Source: an uncultured Dorea sp.
Lineage (GTDB): Bacteria; Bacillota; Clostridia; Lachnospirales; Lachnospiraceae
Direction: 5' to 3'
Length of the DNA: 41,856 nucleotides
Assembly (NCBI GenBank): GCA_910577685.1
Contig: CAJTOH010000033.1
Location: forward strand, 1 to 41,856
Shown: piece by piece, positions 38,364-41,856 of the stretch
How positions within the stretch are numbered: position 1 is the first letter of the stretch
Layout: the number at the start of each line of letters is the position of its first letter
Notes under the pieces: model-generated
What the model was told of the DNA's origin: nothing
What the model saw: the letters and a program-made list of their open reading frames with translations, nothing else
Database searches by the model: none
Program-made: the position numbers and the translations under genes

Positions 38364-40905
38364 ATCCAAATGGATCCGGCGGCGCCGGCGGGTCCGGGAT
38401 ATCCGGCGGATCCGGAATGTCCGGATTCGATGGATCCTGATCCGGAGTAGACGTACCTGAATCCGTCGGAGGCTCTACGTAATTATCATCCTCACCGTTA
38501 TCCTCGCCATTATCCTCACCCTCTTCTTCCTCTTCTTCAGTTTCCTCGCTTTCATCGTACATGTATCCGTGCCCGGTACATCGTTCCGTAGGCAGGATAT
38601 CCGTAGCAAAATATTCCGTAATTCCCGGACAGCTTCCGGGTATAGCAAGCATACCGCTAATTGAACAAACAGTCTTTTGTTCTACCGATGGAGGCATAGT
38701 GAATTCTCTTCTCTCCATATTCGCATGAATTCTGTTCATGATACCCTTCCAAAGCTGGAGGTGGAAGACAGTATTATTCAATTCTTTGTTATCATCATAG
38801 CCGCACCAGACGGAACAGGTATAGTAGGGAGTAAATGCGCAGAACCAGATATCCTTATTGTCGGACGTTGTTCCTGTCTTACCTGCGACAGGCATATTCG
38901 CAAGCTGCGCACGCGAACCCGTACCGCCGTTCACTACATCCTGCATGGCGCTTGTAAGAAGCGCCGCCGTACTGTCCTTAATCACGGTGCGCGTCTCGCC
39001 TGTTCCCTCTAACAATACGTTTCCGTCATGATCTAAGATCTTGGTGTATAACGTAGGCGAGTTATACACGCCTCCATTCGCGATTGCGGCGTATGCCGAA
39101 CAGATCTCATAATTATATACGCCGTCTGTGATACCGCCCAGTGCAAGAGTCTGGTTGTCTAGGTCGCTAAATACGCCGGCATCGGTTGTCTTACTCTTGA
39201 CCAAAGTGGAGATGCCGAATTTCTCACAGTATTCGAAACCTAACTGCTGAGTGATCTCGTCGCTTAACTTGACCGCACATACGTTGTTAGACCAGGTAAT
39301 CGCTTTGCGGATTGTGGTATCTCCGCTGTAACGGCCGTTGGCGTTTCTTAGGACTTTTCCGTTTCGCAATGTATAGGGCTCGTCCTTAATAACGGTGGCC
39401 AGCGTCTTCCCGCAGGAATCTATGGCGGGACCATAGGCTGAGAGAATCTTGAAACAAGAACCGGGCTGTCTCTTTGATCCCTGATATGCACGATTCAGCC
39501 CAAGGCTGGTTTCCTTCGCGCCGCGGCCTCCGACCATGGCCTTAATCTGCCCCGTATTCTGGTCTATGATGGTCACGGAAGCCTGCGGCTGGGGTGTGAC
39601 ATTGATATTCTCATCATAGGTGTCGCCTTCACGGGCAATGGTTGATTTCCATTCTTCCACCATAGCGCGGGCCGCCTCTTCGCTGGAGTACACAAGGCCC
39701 TGCGCATCGCCATAAGTGTTTTTCACGTATTGCTTAATGTGTCCCGAGCTGTAATTCTCCACCGTACCGTCTGCTCTGGTCACGGTGATGGCACAATCCA
39801 ACCCATATTCTTTCAGGTTCGGATAGTTGGCGTCATTGTTCGCTTCCTCGTCACAGATCTGCTGCATCATAAGATTCTGCGTTGAGTAGATCGTTAAGCC
39901 TCTGCTGTATACGGCGTTGTACGCCTGCGTCTCGGTATATCCAAGCTGTCCCATCAGATCGTCGATGACTTGTAAAACAAGGGCGTCCACAAAATAACTG
40001 TAGGGGCTGTTATCGATTGTAATATTATTGACATTCTGAATTCTTGAGTACACATCGTCCGCCATGGCCTCATCATGAGCGGCCTGATCGATGTACCCTT
40101 GGTCCAGCATATCGTCCAGCACCTTCTTCCGACGCTTGGCATTATCCTCCGGATTGGTGATCGGGTTCAGCTTCGACGGACTCTGTGTGATGCCGGCAAT
40201 GACGGCACATTCTGAAAGTGTCAATTCGCTGACATCCTTGCCGAAATACCGCTTGGAGGCAGCTTGTACACCCAGACAATTCTGACCAAGGTTAATAGTA
40301 TTCAGATAATTTTCCAAGATGGCATCCTTGTCCATCTGTTTTTCAATCTGTACTGCAAGAAACTGTTCCTGAAGTTTACGCTTCACCTTGTCATAAAATG
40401 TCTTCTCATTCACGAATTCCGGGAAAACGTTGTTCTTGATCAACTGCTGGGTCAGCGTACTGGCGCCCTGAGAGAAGTCTCCGGAAGTAAGTCCGATCAC
40501 TCCGGCACGAATAATTCCCTGCAGGTCGATTCCATTATGATCATAAAAACGTTCGTCTTCGACGGCCACAAAGGCATGCTGAAGATCTTCCGGGATCTCG
40601 TGGATGGACTTAGACACACGGTTAGCCCCCGATTTTACGAATCGGGCGATCTCTGTCGTGCCGTCATCTGCAAGTACGATAGAAGTAAACCCCTTTGGTT
40701 TTACCTGATCCGGGGTGATCTCCGGGCTGTCGTCAATGATCTTCTTGGCAAATACGCCAACTCCGGCGACTCCGGCGACTGCGACCACGATTAAGCAGAG
40801 AAGGAATGCTTTAAAAAGCCGTACGCCGATCCGCTTTCCCTGCATGGTGGACTTAGACGTTATCTTTTTTTGCTTTTGTGAAGCTTTTTTCTTACCATAG
40901 TTCAT
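38362..40905 (-). CDS. Class A penicillin-binding protein (PBP1A-type)
   Basis: This 847-residue membrane protein polymerises and cross-links peptidoglycan. A basic N-terminal tail and one membrane anchor (about 30-53) precede the glycosyltransferase domain, with VEDERFYDHNGID and GASTLTQQLIKN. The transpeptidase domain has SCFK with Ser483 and Lys486 (most homologues have STFK), SNN in TWSNNVCAVKL, and KTGTT in AGKTGTTSDNKD. The last 75 residues are a Glu/Asp-rich stretch followed by a Pro/Asp-rich tail, probably exposed at the cell wall. The ATG at 40905 follows AAAGGAGG. A terminator stands at the 3' end. Confidence 0.96.
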   Translation of the reverse strand: MNYGKKKASQKQKKITSKSTMQGKRIGVRLFKAFLLCLIVVAVAGVAGVGVFAKKIIDDSPEITPDQVKPKGFTSIVLADDGTTEIARFVKSGANRVSKSIHEIPEDLQHAFVAVEDERFYDHNGIDLQGIIRAGVIGLTSGDFSQGASTLTQQLIKNNVFPEFVNEKTFYDKVKRKLQEQFLAVQIEKQMDKDAILENYLNTINLGQNCLGVQAASKRYFGKDVSELTLSECAVIAGITQSPSKLNPITNPEDNAKRRKKVLDDMLDQGYIDQAAHDEAMADDVYSRIQNVNNITIDNSPYSYFVDALVLQVIDDLMGQLGYTETQAYNAVYSRGLTIYSTQNLMMQQICDEEANNDANYPNLKEYGLDCAITVTRADGTVENYSSGHIKQYVKNTYGDAQGLVYSSEEAARAMVEEWKSTIAREGDTYDENINVTPQPQASVTIIDQNTGQIKAMVGGRGAKETSLGLNRAYQGSKRQPGSCFKILSAYGPAIDSCGKTLATVIKDEPYTLRNGKVLRNANGRYSGDTTIRKAITWSNNVCAVKLSDEITQQLGFEYCEKFGISTLVKSKTTDAGVFSDLDNQTLALGGITDGVYNYEICSAYAAIANGGVYNSPTLYTKILDHDGNVLLEGTGETRTVIKDSTAALLTSAMQDVVNGGTGSRAQLANMPVAGKTGTTSDNKDIWFCAFTPYYTCSVWCGYDDNKELNNTVFHLQLWKGIMNRIHANMERREFTMPPSVEQKTVCSISGMLAIPGSCPGITEYFATDILPTERCTGHGYMYDESEETEEEEEEGEDNGEDNGEDDNYVEPPTDSGTSTPDQDPSNPDIPDPPDIPDPPAPPDPFG

Positions 40906-40931
40906 ATGTTAAGCCTCCTTTATACCACGTT

Positions 40932-40960
40932 ATTATAGCAAACAAATCTAATGAAATAAA
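40932..40960 (-). promoter_or_regulatory. Promoter for the PBP gene
   Basis: On the minus strand: TTTATT (40960-40955), 17-nt spacer, and extended -10 TGCTATAAT (TATAAT at 40937-40932). The leader is about 20 nt. Confidence 0.65.
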
Positions 40961-41047
40961 GGAAAAAATGAAAACTTCATATTTCAGTAGGAAAATCTTA
41001 AGAAATTTGTTATAGTATAGTTGTTAAAATTGAGAAAGGATGATTGT

Positions 41048-41761
41048 ATGTCAGCAGAATATACCATATCGGACAAAGCCCGCCAGCCCGTAGGAGAGCG
41101 CGATTCGGAATGTATGGAGGGGTACAGGACGGTATATCAGGGCGGAGAAGGGGAGATTACGGAAAAAAAGTCCAGATTTATAGCGAATGTGGTTCCCGTC
41201 AGATCGGAAGAAGAAGCATTGGAATTTATTGAAGCGACGCGGAAAAAATATTGGGATGCCAGACACAATTGTTTTGCATATGTGATTGGCGGCCAAGGTG
41301 AGCTTAAGCGTTTCAGCGACGACGGAGAGCCGGGCGGAACGGCGGGGAAACCGATTCTGGAGGTGATGACCGGCGAAGGCCTTATGAATACGGCGATCGT
41401 AGTGACAAGGTATTTCGGGGGAACCCTGCTGGGAACCGGGGGACTGGTTCGGGCATACGCAGGGGCGGCGAAAGCAGGAATCGCGGCCTCGGTGGTTATA
41501 ACTAAGCTTCCGGGTATAAAACTTCATATCACTACGGATTACACAGGCTTGGGAAAGATTCAGTATATTCTGGGGCAGAGGGAGATAACTGTTTGGGATA
41601 CGGTCTATACGGATAAGGTTGAGATGGAGGTATTGACGCCTCGAAAGGAGCTTAAAGCCGTGACTGCAGAGATTACGGAAGGAACCAACGGCCAAGCCGT
41701 GATGCTTGAGGGGGATTCCTGTTATCTGGCTAAATTAGACGGGAAGATGCAGATCGTATAA
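41048..41761 (+). CDS. yigZ: YigZ family protein (IMPACT/UPF0029)
   Basis: The protein has 237 residues from the ATG at 41048, which follows GAAAGGA; a TTG at 41021 is less likely. The UPF0029 domain (about 25-145) has KKSRFIANV, ARHNCFAYVIG, RFSDDGEPGGTAGKPIL and the VTRYFGGTLLGTGGLVRAY block. A DUF1949 domain forms the C-terminus. Eukaryotic IMPACT relatives affect translation control; the bacterial role is not settled. Two overlapping TATAGT sequences (41011-41021) may be its -10 region. Confidence 0.93.
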   Translation: MSAEYTISDKARQPVGERDSECMEGYRTVYQGGEGEITEKKSRFIANVVPVRSEEEALEFIEATRKKYWDARHNCFAYVIGGQGELKRFSDDGEPGGTAGKPILEVMTGEGLMNTAIVVTRYFGGTLLGTGGLVRAYAGAAKAGIAASVVITKLPGIKLHITTDYTGLGKIQYILGQREITVWDTVYTDKVEMEVLTPRKELKAVTAEITEGTNGQAVMLEGDSCYLAKLDGKMQIV

Positions 41762-41764
41762 GGG

Positions 41765-41856
41765 GACTGTCGGTTAATAGATAGTCATGAACAGGGAGGC
41801 ATCTTTACCCTTAAAAATGTCATGGAGGAGATGGATTTTACTGCTTTATTAGCTCA
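41765..41856 (+). other. Open frame running off the window end
   Basis: After the yigZ stop the same frame stays open to the end of the window. An ATG at 41822 begins MEEMDFTALLA, with GGAGG located inside the first codons rather than before them. This may be the start of a further gene, or nothing. I cannot identify it. Confidence 0.25.

Noticed and set aside
38380..38470. Repeated CCGGA/GGATCC sequence as a DNA repeat element
   Set aside because: It is the low-complexity coding sequence for the Pro/Asp tail of the PBP.

Overview
The window reads as a chromosomal segment of a Gram-positive Clostridia bacterium, most likely a Lachnospiraceae-type gut anaerobe. This rests on the protein families present (HPr kinase with a ROK glucokinase, a class II EPSP synthase, a VanRS-like two-component pair, a class A PBP with an acidic, proline-rich tail, a formate/nitrite channel), on strong AGGAGG-type ribosome sites, and on TTGACA/TATAAT-type promoters. 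I cannot name the species. I see no rRNA, tRNA, CRISPR array, prophage or intact insertion sequence.

Layout. 1-2552: end of aromatic amino acid synthesis, tyrA-aroA, translationally coupled behind a good sigma-A promoter. 2647-6033: a three-gene cassette (zinc-ribbon membrane protein, TPM-domain membrane protein, SPFH protein with three zinc ribbons) that matches the Bacillus subtilis YdjG-YdjH-YdjI envelope module, here without pspA. 6142-9398: two divergently transcribed P-loop ATPases, each with a C-terminal PD-(D/E)XK-like nuclease fold, separated by an AT-rich region holding a repeated operator-like sequence. 9452-11881: formate/nitrite channel, AEC-family permease, sugar O-acetyltransferase. 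11943-13208 (minus): DUF2971 protein and a C-terminally truncated GNAT. 13448-16258: an unrecognised lipoprotein and an unrecognised membrane-anchored protein, then 3-methyladenine DNA glycosylase I. 16466-18548: VanR/VanS-like two-component system with its own promoter and PhoB-like 11-bp-spaced direct repeats. 18688-20363: divergent DJ-1/PfpI protein and WYL regulator. 20452-22245: a membrane/helical-repeat protein, a GNAT remnant and a YkgJ-type cysteine-cluster protein. 22365-26777: sbcDC, preceded by a perfect 20-bp palindrome. 26904-28031: UDP-galactopyranose mutase. 28209-31351 (minus): DUF1846 protein and CTP synthase. 31352-31824: a gene-poor gap that holds a 27-residue holin-like toxin gene not found by length-filtered gene calling. 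31825-37658: ftsH, uvrC, hprK and a ROK glucokinase. 37659-38335: an AT-rich accessory patch with a GNAT remnant and a complete 58-codon gene with its own promoter. 38362-40905 (minus): class A penicillin-binding protein. 41048-41761: YigZ family protein.

Most of the window is conserved housekeeping sequence. The parts most worth a second look are the YdjGHI-like cassette, the divergent ATPase-nuclease pair with its intergenic repeats, the small toxin locus at 31.45-31.72 kb, the AT-rich patch at 37.7-38.2 kb, the palindrome in front of sbcD, and the uncharacterised lipoprotein pair at 13.4-15.6 kb. Three separate GNAT acetyltransferase genes are truncated, which points to repeated local gene decay.
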